A stretch of 64,000 nt of DNA, from NCBI GenBank assembly GCA_949282215.1, contig CASDPF010000001.1:165886-229885 (forward strand), read 5' to 3'. This document shows, piece after piece, positions 33,063 to 41,382 of the stretch. The stretch is from an uncultured bacterium. GTDB taxonomy: Bacteria > Cyanobacteriota > Vampirovibrionia > Gastranaerophilales > Gastranaerophilaceae. The notes below the pieces were generated by a model. That model made no database searches. It saw only the letters and a program-made list of their open reading frames with translations, and was not told where the DNA came from. The translations under genes were made by a program, and so were the position numbers. Each line of letters starts with the position of its first letter. Positions within the stretch are counted from its first letter, which is position 1.

Positions 33063-33464
33063 ATGATAACAACTAATATAACGAATTCCTCTGCTGTAAC
33101 TTTTCAAGCAAGATATTTGAATTCAGAGTCATTAAAAAAAATAGCAGAATATGCTATTGAAAAAAATAAATTTGACAAACTAAATCAAGCTCGTAAAAAT
33201 ACAGCAAAATACTACATTCAAACAAAACTAAGAGTTGATGTTGGTGATGTTGACGGATATCCATATGTAACATTTGCAAGATACAACCCGAAATCAGGAG
33301 TTGTTGTTCCAAAAGTAATGGATGACTTAAAACTTGAAAAAGTTACTATTTACAAATCAGATAAAAAAATGAATCCGCTTAAATTTGCACTTGAAAAACT
33401 GATTAAACTGGGTAATAATGCACCCGAAAATAATATGTTTAAAAATGTGGTAATTAAACGATAA
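33063..33464 (+). CDS. Small unknown protein, ISFQA family, copy 2
   Basis: The 133-residue paralogue of the preceding gene keeps the N-terminal FQARYLNS motif. Then YYIQTKLRVDVGDVDGYPYV and FARYNPKSGVVVPKV suggest a small beta domain, and a Lys-rich end follows (KFALEKLIKLGNNAPENNMF). AAGGAAA precedes the ATG. Its stop abuts the convergent ABC permease stop with no spacer. Function unknown. The short N-terminal motif may be a targeting or interaction tag, as something similar starts the 4033-4770 protein. Confidence 0.65.
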   Translation: MITTNITNSSAVTFQARYLNSESLKKIAEYAIEKNKFDKLNQARKNTAKYYIQTKLRVDVGDVDGYPYVTFARYNPKSGVVVPKVMDDLKLEKVTIYKSDKKMNPLKFALEKLIKLGNNAPENNMFKNVVIKR

Positions 33465-34349
33465 CTAATCAATTTCATTATAAACAAGTTTTTTACGCAA
33501 ACTCCATTGAATAAGTGTAAGCACCAAAATTACAACAAATAAAACATAAGCAATAGCTGAAGCTTTCCCTACATTAAAATATTCAAAAGCATTTTTATAA
33601 ATAGCATATACAAGAACATTTGTACTATCTAAAGGTCCGCCCTGAGTCATCAAATAAATTAAATCAAATACTTGAAAAGAACTAATTGCAGTGATTATAA
33701 TGACAAAGAATATTGTAGGTGACATTAGAGGAATTGTAACGTACAAAAAGGTTTTGCAAGATCCGGCACCATCTATTTTGGCAGCTTCAAACATACTATT
33801 AGATATTCCGCTTAAAGATGAGAGAAAAATAATCATATTATACCCGATTAACTTCCAAACCGATACAATAATTAAAGCAGGAAGTGCCCAATGCGTATCA
33901 TACAGCCAATTTATATGCAAATGCAACACTTTATTTAACAAACCTATATTAGGATCAAAAATCCATTGCCAAACAATACCAATTACAATCATTGGAGTTA
34001 TAAATGGTAAAAAATAAGCGGTTTTGAAAAATTCAGAACCTCTAATTTTATTATTTAAAATAACCGATAAAACCAACGGAATTATAACCCCCAATAAAGA
34101 TGTTGATATTGCAAACACCAATGTATTAAAAAATATTTTCCCGAATAACGGTTCTGTAAAAATTTCGCGATAATTTGTAAGCCCGACAAACTGAATAGGA
34201 TTTAACAAATCCCATTTCGTAAAGCTTAGTCCAAAAGAGCAAATAACCGGAATTATTATAAATATTAAAGTTCCAAGCAATGCAGGTAAAATAAATATCC
34301 ATGCAGCTACAACTTCATTATTTGTGATTATATTAATAAATCTTTTCAT
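33465..34349 (-). CDS. ABC sugar transporter permease (MalF/UgpA type)
   Basis: The 294-residue protein has six membrane helices and the EAA loop EAAKIDGAGSCKTFLYVTIP, which couples to the ATPase in importer permeases of carbohydrate type. It would form a heterodimer with a MalG-type partner and accept substrate from a periplasmic binding protein. None of these partners is in the window, and the gene stands alone between convergent and divergent neighbours, so it is an orphan or the remnant of a dispersed system. Confidence 0.9.
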   Translation of the reverse strand: MKRFINIITNNEVVAAWIFILPALLGTLIFIIIPVICSFGLSFTKWDLLNPIQFVGLTNYREIFTEPLFGKIFFNTLVFAISTSLLGVIIPLVLSVILNNKIRGSEFFKTAYFLPFITPMIVIGIVWQWIFDPNIGLLNKVLHLHINWLYDTHWALPALIIVSVWKLIGYNMIIFLSSLSGISNSMFEAAKIDGAGSCKTFLYVTIPLMSPTIFFVIIITAISSFQVFDLIYLMTQGGPLDSTNVLVYAIYKNAFEYFNVGKASAIAYVLFVVILVLTLIQWSLRKKLVYNEID

Positions 34350-34393
34350 GCTATAATTATAATATAATGAAAAAATTAAGGGGAGAAATTAAC

Positions 34394-35869
34394 ATGCAAA
34401 AATATAACCACGCATTCGGCAAAAACGACATAAGAGGTATTTACGGCGAAGATATAACTGAAGAATTATATATTCATACCGGCAGAGGTCTGGTTGCATA
34501 TTTAAAAGGAAAATCAGGGAAGAACCCTGCTGATATGTGGTTTACAGTATGTATGGACGCAAGAACCCATTCTCCTTCACTATCAAAAGCTCTTATTGAA
34601 GGTATCACATCAACCGGTGCAAATGTTATTGATTTGGGGCTTGCTCCAACCCCGATAGGTTATTACTCAGAAGTTGTAGGTATTCCAAAAGATTTAACAG
34701 AAGGTAATGATATTATTTCTGCTTGTATTATTACAGCAAGCCACAACCCAAAAGAATACAATGGTATGAAAATGACGTATGAAAAACATACCCTTAATGA
34801 AGTCCAGATAAAAGAAGTAAAAGAATATACCTTTAAAGACTTTGAAACACCAGAAATTTCAGATAAAAAAGGAATAGTAAAAACTTATAATATAATTCCT
34901 GACTATATAAAAGATATGAAATCCCGTTTCGGCCAAATAGGTGAAGGTGTGAAAGTCGTAGTAGACAGTGCAAATGCAACTGGCGGTATCGTCGGTCCAG
35001 AACTTTATAAAGAACTAGGTTGCGAAGTCGTTGAGTTGTATTCAGAACCTGACGGAACTTTCCCTAATCATCACCCAAATCCGAGCGTTGAAAAAACTCT
35101 CGATGTATTAAAAGATACTGTTGTTAAAGAGAAAGCAGATGTCGGTATTGCATACGATGGAGACAGCGATAGAATTGGTGTAATTGATAATAACGGAAAA
35201 TTTTTAACGGGAGATAAACTTTTATTAATCTATGCACTTGATTTAATTGAGACTTGCAAAAAAGATAATATATGTCCAAAAGTAGTTAGCGAAGTAAAAT
35301 GCTCACAAGTTTTATATGATACAATTAATCATTCCGGCGGTGAGGCTATTATGTGCAAAACCGGTCACGGCTACATAAAAGATATGATGAAGAAAACCGG
35401 TGCAATCTTAGCAGGTGAAATGAGCGGTCACACATTCTTCAAAGATCGTTATTTCGGATTTGATGACGCAGTTTATGCAGGTTGCAGAATTATTGAAATA
35501 ATTTCTAAACATAAAAAGTCTAATCCAAATTTTACAATCCAAGATATACTAAAGCCTTTTGATGAAGTATATTCATCGCCTGAAGTAAGATATCCTTGTC
35601 CTAATGAACTTAAAAAAGATATATTGAATATTGTTATAGACAAAGTTAATTCAAATAAAAATATTTTCGGTTCAAAAATTAATGATATTATCACTCTTGA
35701 TGGTATGAGAATAGTATTTGACGGCGGTTTTGCTCTAATCAGACAAAGTAATACCGAACCGGTATTTACATTGAGATTTGAAGCCAGAAACAAGGCTGAA
35801 TGCGAACATTTTCAATCTTGCATGATAAAAATGCTTGATAATGCTTTAGACTCTGTCAAGTGCAAGTAA
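34394..35869 (+). CDS. Phosphomannomutase/phosphoglucomutase
   Basis: ATG 34394 is chosen because GGGGAG lies well placed before it; an upstream ATG at 34367 has no ribosome site. The 491-residue enzyme has FGKNDIRGIYGEDI, the phosphoserine loop TASHNPKEYNGMK with S116, the metal loop YDGDSDRIGV, GEMSGHTFF for sugar specificity and RQSNTEPVFTLRFEA for phosphate. It interconverts hexose 1- and 6-phosphates for exopolysaccharide, LPS or glycogen precursors. The small Cys-rich secreted protein follows at 15 bases. Confidence 0.93.
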   Translation: MQKYNHAFGKNDIRGIYGEDITEELYIHTGRGLVAYLKGKSGKNPADMWFTVCMDARTHSPSLSKALIEGITSTGANVIDLGLAPTPIGYYSEVVGIPKDLTEGNDIISACIITASHNPKEYNGMKMTYEKHTLNEVQIKEVKEYTFKDFETPEISDKKGIVKTYNIIPDYIKDMKSRFGQIGEGVKVVVDSANATGGIVGPELYKELGCEVVELYSEPDGTFPNHHPNPSVEKTLDVLKDTVVKEKADVGIAYDGDSDRIGVIDNNGKFLTGDKLLLIYALDLIETCKKDNICPKVVSEVKCSQVLYDTINHSGGEAIMCKTGHGYIKDMMKKTGAILAGEMSGHTFFKDRYFGFDDAVYAGCRIIEIISKHKKSNPNFTIQDILKPFDEVYSSPEVRYPCPNELKKDILNIVIDKVNSNKNIFGSKINDIITLDGMRIVFDGGFALIRQSNTEPVFTLRFEARNKAECEHFQSCMIKMLDNALDSVKCK

Positions 35870-35884
35870 TCAAAGGATTTCTAA

Positions 35885-36226
35885 ATGAAAAAACTTTTTA
35901 TATCATTTTTTATCGCAATTGTGGCATTTTCTGCAGTTATTGCAGAGGAAATTTCGCCATCAAAAATACCAACAAAAGCTGTATCGCAAAATAATAAAGA
36001 CGGAATATACTGTCCTGCACCTTACAAACTCATTAAACCATGCGTTAATTGCAAAACCGAACTTAAATACACCCCAAACGGACAACCTTATATCCTAAAA
36101 ACATGTCTAAAATGGAAACTAATGTGTTCTAACGAAAAAATAAAAATGGAATGTGATGAAGACTGCGGTCTTAGTAAATTGTTAAAACAATTAAATCCTG
36201 AAGTAAGAAGACAGCTAAATATGTAA
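35885..36226 (+). CDS. Small secreted Cys-rich protein
   Basis: The 113-residue product has a signal peptide (MKKLFISFFIAIVAFSAVIA) and a mature part with eight Cys: YCPAPYK, KPCVNCK, TCLKWKLMC, MECDEDCG. They suggest disulphides or metal binding in the periplasm or outside. A C-terminal helix (SKLLKQLNPEVRRQLNM) follows. It lies 15 bases after the phosphohexomutase, with AAGGA before the ATG. No family recognised. Confidence 0.65.
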   Translation: MKKLFISFFIAIVAFSAVIAEEISPSKIPTKAVSQNNKDGIYCPAPYKLIKPCVNCKTELKYTPNGQPYILKTCLKWKLMCSNEKIKMECDEDCGLSKLLKQLNPEVRRQLNM

Positions 36227-36228
36227 AC

Positions 36229-36453
36229 TCAATAGTCAAATAAGTCTTTAAGACTTATACCTAAAGCTTTTGCAATTTTATTAACACGTGAAAGCGGTAT
36301 ATCTCTATGTGCATTTTCTATATTAGCAATATATGAATTATCGGCATCAATCTCAAAGCTCAACTGCTCTTGAGTCAAGCCTTTTTCTTTACGCAAAAAT
36401 CTGATACGTTGCCCGAATTTTTTATGGAAAACTTTATCCATTTTCTTTGCCAT
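36229..36453 (-). CDS. XRE-family HTH regulator paired with the 36552 pilin
   Basis: The 74-residue protein is a minimal lambda-repressor fold: GLTQEQLSFEIDADNSYIAN, then AHRDIPLSRVNKIAKALGIS, ending LKDLFDY. ATG lies close behind a TATATC hexamer without a Shine-Dalgarno, so the message may be leaderless; an internal ATG four codons on is an alternative start. It is divergent from a pilin-like gene with 98 bases between them, the fourth such pair. It is the likely repressor of that pilin. Confidence 0.85.
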   Translation of the reverse strand: MAKKMDKVFHKKFGQRIRFLRKEKGLTQEQLSFEIDADNSYIANIENAHRDIPLSRVNKIAKALGISLKDLFDY

Positions 36454-36488
36454 AAATTTAGATATAACAAATAATCAGAATAAAAATA

Positions 36489-36531
36489 TTGCTATTTTGG
36501 AGATTTTATTCTATAATCATGTATATAGCAA
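36489..36531 (+). promoter_or_regulatory. Pilin promoter with flanking inverted repeat
   Basis: TTGCTA (36489-36494), 17 bases, TATAAT (36512-36517). TTGCTAT at 36489-36495 and ATAGCAA at 36525-36531 form an inverted repeat with arms on either side of the core promoter, a plausible pair of XRE half-sites. Confidence 0.55.
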
Positions 36532-36551
36532 GGATTATAGGGGGATAAAAT

Positions 36552-37271
36552 ATGAGCAAAAAAGGCTTTACTTTAGCTGAAGTTTTAATAACATTAGGCA
36601 TAATTGGAATAGTAGCATCTCTGACACTGCCTGCACTTATTCAGAATAATAAAAATAAAGAAGTAGAGGCAAAATTAAAAAAAATTTATTCCGCAATGAA
36701 TCAAGCAATACTATTATCAGAAAAAGATAATGGAGCAAAAGAATATTGGCTGTATTGCGATTTTGGGGAGGATACAAATAAGGAAAATACATCTGACTGC
36801 AGACAACATTTTGAAAAATATATATTACCTTATATTAAATACACAAAAACTGAAGAATTTACTGCCGCAGGAAGATATAATATTGCAATTTACCTTGGGG
36901 ATGGAAGCGTTTTAATAGGTAAAGTTCATCCCCAGCTCGTAGATTACTTTTTTTATCCAAACGGAAAAAATTTTAACAAAGAAGAATTTATGTCAGTAGA
37001 CGATAACGGTACAGAAACCAGAGAAAAATGCGGAACAACATTTTTTGCTTTTGAATTTTCACCGGTATTGAATGATAGAAATTCCAAGTATCATTATAGG
37101 AAAGGATTTGAACCTTACAAACGAGGACTTAACAATTTAGAAAAGGAAGAATTAACTGGAAGTCATGAATATGCATGCAGTAAAACCTCCGCATATAAAG
37201 TTTGGTGTACTGCACTTATTCAACTTAATGGATGGCAGATTCCAAAAGATTATCCGTTTAAGGTTAAGTAA
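36552..37271 (+). CDS. Type IV prepilin-like protein, close paralogue of the one at 40273
   Basis: The 239-residue protein begins MSKKG-FTLAEVLITLGIIGIVAS with Gly at -1. It shares with the minus-strand pilin at 40273 NNKNKEVEAKLKKIYSAMNQ, FFYPNGKNF, FHYRKGFEPYK-like text and the ending VWCTALIQLNGWQIPKDYPF. The two lie in inverted orientation around the rpsE-secY cluster. Conserved Cys residues (YCDF, DCRQ, YACSK, VWC) probably pair. An AGGGGG ribosome site precedes ATG. Confidence 0.88.
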   Translation: MSKKGFTLAEVLITLGIIGIVASLTLPALIQNNKNKEVEAKLKKIYSAMNQAILLSEKDNGAKEYWLYCDFGEDTNKENTSDCRQHFEKYILPYIKYTKTEEFTAAGRYNIAIYLGDGSVLIGKVHPQLVDYFFYPNGKNFNKEEFMSVDDNGTETREKCGTTFFAFEFSPVLNDRNSKYHYRKGFEPYKRGLNNLEKEELTGSHEYACSKTSAYKVWCTALIQLNGWQIPKDYPFKVK

Positions 37272-37436
37272 AATTAAGCCGCAGACTTGATTTCTAAATA
37301 TTTCTATGTTAATTTAGTTTTGTCAGAAAAGTTACTCACGAATACGATTTCAAATAGCTACAAGTTTAGCGTGTTTTTTGGCGTATTCAAATTAATAAAA
37401 AAGATACAAATTGTTTAATTATGAAAGGTAAAATCA

Positions 37437-38072
37437 ATGGATTTAGAAAACAAAGAAGAATTAACTGTTGAAAACGAAGCTTCTGAAGTATCAGAAGAAG
37501 TTAAAGCAGAACAAACAACTGACGAAAAACCTGCAAGAGGCAGAAAAGGCCGCGGTCGAAAACAAAAAATTGAAACTACAGAAGAAAAACCACAAAGCGA
37601 ATGGACTGAAAGAGTAGTACAAATCAGCCGTGTAACAAAGGTTGTAAAAGGCGGTAAAAAACTAAGCTTCCGTGCAATCGTTATTGTCGGTAACCAAAAA
37701 GGACAAGTAGGTGTAGGTTGTGCAAAAGCTTCTGAAGTTATTATTGCTATTCAAAAAGCTATTGCAGACGGCAGAAAAAATCTTATTACTGTACCTATTT
37801 TCAAAACAACTATTCCACACCCTATCACAGGAAAATCTGGTGCTGGTGCAGTTATGTTAAGACCAGCTTCAGAAGGTACAGGTATTATTGCAGGCGGAGC
37901 TGTTCGTTCAGTACTTGAGCTTGCTGGTATTGGCAACATCTTGTCAAAATCTTTAGGTTCAAAATCACCTCTAAATGCTGCTAACGCTACAATGGATGCT
38001 TTAAAAAGACTTACTCCGTTCAGCGAAGTTGCTAAAAAACGTAATTTAACAATGGCTGAACTTTTAAACTAG
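37437..38072 (+). CDS. rpsE: 30S ribosomal protein S5 with acidic N-terminal extension
   Basis: The 211-residue S5 has the double-stranded-RNA-binding fold: [56 protein letters not shown] and the C-terminal [13 protein letters not shown]. An extension of about 55 residues precedes it, first very acidic ([13 protein letters not shown]) then basic ([12 protein letters not shown]). Upstream rplR and rplF are absent: a pilin gene precedes it, so this is the left edge of a split spc operon. GAAAGG lies before ATG. Confidence 0.97.
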   Translation: MDLENKEELTVENEASEVSEEVKAEQTTDEKPARGRKGRGRKQKIETTEEKPQSEWTERVVQISRVTKVVKGGKKLSFRAIVIVGNQKGQVGVGCAKASEVIIAIQKAIADGRKNLITVPIFKTTIPHPITGKSGAGAVMLRPASEGTGIIAGGAVRSVLELAGIGNILSKSLGSKSPLNAANATMDALKRLTPFSEVAKKRNLTMAELLN

Positions 38073-38129
38073 TCAAGCTTCCAATTGTGTTTAAAATTTG
38101 AAATAGAATAATAATAAAGGAAAAAAATT

Positions 38130-38321
38130 ATGGCAAAAACAGGAAATAAACAAATAAAGATTAAACTTGTAAGAGGTTTAATCGGAGCTTCAGAAGCTCA
38201 AAGAAAAGTTGTAAAAGCATTAGGCTTTACAAAAAAAGACCAAGTAGTTGAACATTACGATTCACCTACAATAATGGGTATGGTAAATAAAGTATCACAC
38301 CTTGTACAAATCGTTGATTAA
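38130..38321 (+). CDS. rpmD: 50S ribosomal protein L30
   Basis: The 63-residue protein has the L30 core IKLVRGLIGASEAQRKVVKA and ends MVNKVSHLVQIVD. It is standard in length. It lies between rpsE and rplO as in most bacteria; cyanobacteria usually lack L30, so its presence helps to separate this lineage from photosynthetic relatives. AAAGGAA precedes the ATG. A pseudoknot-capable stretch follows its stop. Confidence 0.95.
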   Translation: MAKTGNKQIKIKLVRGLIGASEAQRKVVKALGFTKKDQVVEHYDSPTIMGMVNKVSHLVQIVD

Positions 38322-38324
38322 TAA

Positions 38325-38407
38325 GTTAGCTGACTGCGTAAGTGAGGGTTGGCAAAGCAAGTAATGACAAACTTGCATAACAAAAGCTAACAACAGGCGA
38401 GCAGTCA
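38325..38407 (+). ncRNA. Candidate structured RNA (H-type pseudoknot) between rpmD and rplO
   Basis: GTTAGC (38325-38330) pairs with GCTAAC (38386-38391), while TGACTGC (38331-38337) pairs with GCAGTCA (38401-38407). The two helices interleave, giving a pseudoknot. A hairpin GCAAGT/ACTTGC (38357-38362/38371-38376) sits inside. All helices are perfect. Being in the message just before rplO, it could be a ribosomal-protein-binding autoregulatory element. Confidence 0.5.
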
Positions 38408-38433
38408 TACAAAATTAAAAAGGAAAATAAATT

Positions 38434-38886
38434 ATGTCAGAAATGGTATCATTAGAAGATTTAAGACCTGCAGAAGGTTCAACACATAAATCAAAAAGAG
38501 TAGGCAGAGGCCGTTCATCAGGTCACGGTAAAACATCTTGCCGCGGTCATAACGGAGAAGGACAACGTTCAGGAAGTGCTTCTAAAAGAGGTTTTGAAGG
38601 CGGACAAATGCCTGCTTACAGAAGATTGCCTAAATTAAAAGGCTTCCAAGTTTATAAAAAAATGACTTTCGAAGCTATCAATGTTGGCAGACTTGAAGGT
38701 TTAGGTATGAAAGAAGTTTCTATTGAAGCTTTAAAAGAAGCAAGAAAAGCTCATCCTTCAGTAGATGGTTTGAGAATTCTTGGTAATGGTGAAATAAAAT
38801 CTGCAATTACAGTTAAAGCTAGCTACGTAACACCGTCAGCTAAAGCTAAAATTGAAGCTGCAGGCGGAAAGGTTGAGTTAGTATAA
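38434..38886 (+). CDS. rplO: 50S ribosomal protein L15
   Basis: The 150-residue L15 has the Gly/Arg-rich N-terminal extension (SKRVGRGRSSGHGKTSCRGH) and the globular end VDGLRILGNGEIKSAITVKA. It binds 23S rRNA and is a late assembly protein. Its stop overlaps the secY ATG by one base (TAATG), so the two are translationally coupled. AAAAGGAAA lies before the ATG. Confidence 0.97.
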   Translation: MSEMVSLEDLRPAEGSTHKSKRVGRGRSSGHGKTSCRGHNGEGQRSGSASKRGFEGGQMPAYRRLPKLKGFQVYKKMTFEAINVGRLEGLGMKEVSIEALKEARKAHPSVDGLRILGNGEIKSAITVKASYVTPSAKAKIEAAGGKVELV

Positions 38887-40220
38887 TGGCACAAATGAGA
38901 ATGCCTTCAACTGAAGATTTAATGTCAATGTGGCAGGCTTCTGGATTAAAGCAAAAAATCATATTTACATTTCTTATGATTGCAGTATTCAGACTCGGTG
39001 CACAATTACCTTTATATGGTATAAACAACGCCGTATTTGCAAATATTGCATCAGGAAACAATATAATAGGATTTTTGGATTTATTCACAGGCGGTGCATT
39101 AGGTAATGTGTCGATATTTGCATTAGGTATCGGACCATTCATTACATCTTCAATTATCGTTCAGCTTGTTTCAGTAGTAATACCTTCTTTAGAAAAATTG
39201 CAAACAGAAGAAGGGGAAGCAGGCAGAAGAAAATTATCACAGTATACGCGTATATTTACCGTTGTCCTTGCAGTGTTTCAGTCACTAGTATTTATGATAT
39301 TTATGAGACATTTGCCGGGTGCAATTATGCCGGGCGTTAATCACCATCTTTTCTTTATAAGTTCAGTAGCTGTATTGACAGCAGGTTCAATGCTTGTTAT
39401 GTGGATTTCTGAACTTATTACAGAAAAAGGTATCGGCAATGGCGGCTCGTTGATAATTTTCGTCGGTATCATTTCAGGTATTCCTGTTTATGCAGGAAGA
39501 ACTGCTCAAATGGTATCGCACAGTACATCGTTGCAGCTCGGATTATTACTTTTACTTGCAATTTTCTTTGTTACAATGATTTTTATCGTTATAATGCAGG
39601 AAGCTGTAAGAAAAGTAATTATTGTAAATCCTAAACGTCAAGTTGGGAACAAAGTATATGGAGGAATGAATTCATTTATTCCGTTCAAACTTAATCCGGG
39701 CGGTGTAATGCCGATTATCTTTGCGGTTGCAATATTATTATTCCCATCAACCGTACTAAGTTTAATTTCGCAAATGAATTTCAAAAATGAAGCCGCAAAG
39801 GATTTTATAATGAATCTTACACATTATATGAGTCCTGACGGAATTGTATATTACGTATTGTATTTCTTAATGATTGTAGGTTTGACATTCTTTTATGCAT
39901 CAATTATGCCAAACATGCAGCCAAAAGATATCGCTAAAAATCTAAAGAAATACGGATCTTCAATTCCTGGTGTAAAACCTGGTAAACCGACAGCTGAAGC
40001 ATTGGATAAAATTTTAACAAAAACAACATTTATCGGTGCTATTGCATTAGGTATTATTGCTCTTGTTCCATCTTTTGCAAGTTACATTACAAACATCAAA
40101 ACATTGCAAGGTATTGGAGCAACATCTTTAATAATCATGGTCGGTGTAGCTTTAGACTTGATTAATCAAGTTAAGACTCATTTGCTGGCAAGAAATTATG
40201 AATCTTTCTTAAAAGAATAA
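38886..40220 (+). CDS. secY: Protein translocase subunit SecY
   Basis: The 444-residue channel protein has ten membrane helices. Landmarks are FRLGAQLPLYGIN, GALGNVSIFALGIGPFITSS, the EEGEAGRRKLSQYTRI loop and the C-terminal basic loop with KYGSSIPGVKPGKPTAE that contacts ribosome and SecA. It is a complete SecY. In contrast to the common order, adk, map and infA do not follow: the operon ends at the terminator 22 bases downstream and a pilin lies behind. Confidence 0.97.
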   Translation: MAQMRMPSTEDLMSMWQASGLKQKIIFTFLMIAVFRLGAQLPLYGINNAVFANIASGNNIIGFLDLFTGGALGNVSIFALGIGPFITSSIIVQLVSVVIPSLEKLQTEEGEAGRRKLSQYTRIFTVVLAVFQSLVFMIFMRHLPGAIMPGVNHHLFFISSVAVLTAGSMLVMWISELITEKGIGNGGSLIIFVGIISGIPVYAGRTAQMVSHSTSLQLGLLLLLAIFFVTMIFIVIMQEAVRKVIIVNPKRQVGNKVYGGMNSFIPFKLNPGGVMPIIFAVAILLFPSTVLSLISQMNFKNEAAKDFIMNLTHYMSPDGIVYYVLYFLMIVGLTFFYASIMPNMQPKDIAKNLKKYGSSIPGVKPGKPTAEALDKILTKTTFIGAIALGIIALVPSFASYITNIKTLQGIGATSLIIMVGVALDLINQVKTHLLARNYESFLKE

Positions 40221-40241
40221 TTCATTTAGTAATAAAAAGAA

Positions 40242-40270
40242 ATCGGTCTTTGAATAAAGACCGATTTTTT
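40242..40270 (+). terminator. Terminator after secY
   Basis: Stem ATCGGTCTTT / AAAGACCGAT and six T residues. It ends three bases before the convergent pilin stop, whose transcription it could also stop. Confidence 0.9.
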
Positions 40271-40272
40271 AG

Positions 40273-41004
40273 TTATTTAACTTTAAAAGGATAATCTTTC
40301 GGTATTTGCCATCCATTTAGCTGAATAAGAACTGTACACCAAACCTTCACAGTAGCATCCTTTGTGCAAGCATATTCATCACTTCCAGTCATTTCATCAA
40401 CACTAAGTTCATTCAATTTAAACTTGTATGGTTCAAATCCTTTTCTGTAATGAAATTTATTATATGTAGTGGTATCTGAAGGGGAAAATCTAAAAGCAAA
40501 AAATGTTATACCACAATCTTCTCGAGATTGAGTCCCATCACTACTGGTTGAACCAAATTTGTCGGAAGAGAAATTTTTACCATTTGGATAAAAGAAAAAA
40601 TCCAAACCACTTACATTACCTTTATTAATTTTCCCGACTAATATAGAACCATCACTAAAATATACTGCCGTATTAAACCCTAAAGAGTTTTCAAAATTTT
40701 CTGCTTTTGTATATTTTAAATATGGAAGAAAGTATTTTTCCATACCATTTTTACATTCATCAGCATTTACATTTCCATCTTCGTCAGGAGTACAGCTAAA
40801 ATTCCAATACTCCTTAGGGCCGTTGTCTTTTTCTGACATAAGTATTGCTTGGTTCATTAATGAATATACTTTTTTTAGCTTTGCTTCCACTTCTTTATTT
40901 TTGTTATTTTGAACAAGCGTCGGTAATGTCATTGAGGCAATTACACCAATTATTCCTAATGTTATCAGCACTTCTGCTAATGTGAATGCGTTTTTCTTTT
41001 TCAT
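40273..41004 (-). CDS. Type IV prepilin-like protein, close paralogue of the one at 36552
   Basis: The 243-residue protein has MKKKNA-FTLAEVLITLGIIGVIAS and closely resembles the 36552 pilin in NNKNKEVEAKLKKVYSLMNQ, FFYPNGKNF, FHYRKGFEPYK and VWCTVLIQLNGWQIPKDYPF. It is the only pilin here without a divergent HTH gene. Instead its upstream 150 bases hold a separate transcript with a ten-G tract. GGAGG precedes the ATG. As an inverted paralogue it brackets rpsE-secY. Confidence 0.88.
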   Translation of the reverse strand: MKKKNAFTLAEVLITLGIIGVIASMTLPTLVQNNKNKEVEAKLKKVYSLMNQAILMSEKDNGPKEYWNFSCTPDEDGNVNADECKNGMEKYFLPYLKYTKAENFENSLGFNTAVYFSDGSILVGKINKGNVSGLDFFFYPNGKNFSSDKFGSTSSDGTQSREDCGITFFAFRFSPSDTTTYNKFHYRKGFEPYKFKLNELSVDEMTGSDEYACTKDATVKVWCTVLIQLNGWQIPKDYPFKVK

Positions 41005-41064
41005 AAGTCCTCCGTTATAGCACTATTTTTCATTCTAACATTTTTCACATCAAAAATCACCGTG

Positions 41065-41190
41065 TCACTTGGCACGGCTTACTTTTCTGCTCTTTTTTGT
41101 TCAATAGGAGGTCTAAGTCGGAAATGCTTGCTATAACTGTTAGCTGGTAGCCCCCCCCCCCGAAATTCTATCTATATAAGTTTTTTGCAT
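41065..41190 (-). CDS. Micro-ORF with a G10 tract, possible phase-variable peptide
   Basis: ATG 41190 has GGAGG four bases upstream and TATAAT at 41223-41218. The frame with ten G residues (41161-41152) encodes 41 residues: MQKTYIDRISGGG, then LPANSYSKHFRLRPPIETKK to a TGA at 41067. Loss of one G gives a different frame (GGGYQLTVIASISDLDLLLK then QKRAEK, stop at 41081-41079). Gain of one stops soon after the tract. A hairpin CCGTG/CACGG at 41060-41077, followed by TGATTTTT, may end the transcript. Whether it is translated is unproven. Confidence 0.4.
41152..41161. repeat. Ten-base C/G homopolymer
   Basis: Ten C residues on the plus strand (G on the coding strand) in AT-rich DNA. It is the only such run in the window and a classic slippage site. 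Confidence 0.85.
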
Positions 41191-41382
41191 ACATCCTCCT
41201 TTTTTATTTATATAATGATTATAGCACATTTTTATTTATTTTTAAACCCTTACATAGTTCATTACAAAAAAATTATTAGCAAAACATAGTTTTAAAATTA
41301 TAGTGCCATAGTAGAATAAATGCGAAATATAATTTACTTATTTCCGGCAATGTTTTAGAGAATACAAAGTTATACTATATAA

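Noticed and set aside
28872..41004. Repeated pilin starts as mobile-element repeats
   Set aside because: Similarity is confined to coding parts with diverged codons, without terminal repeats or transposase; gene-family duplication explains it.
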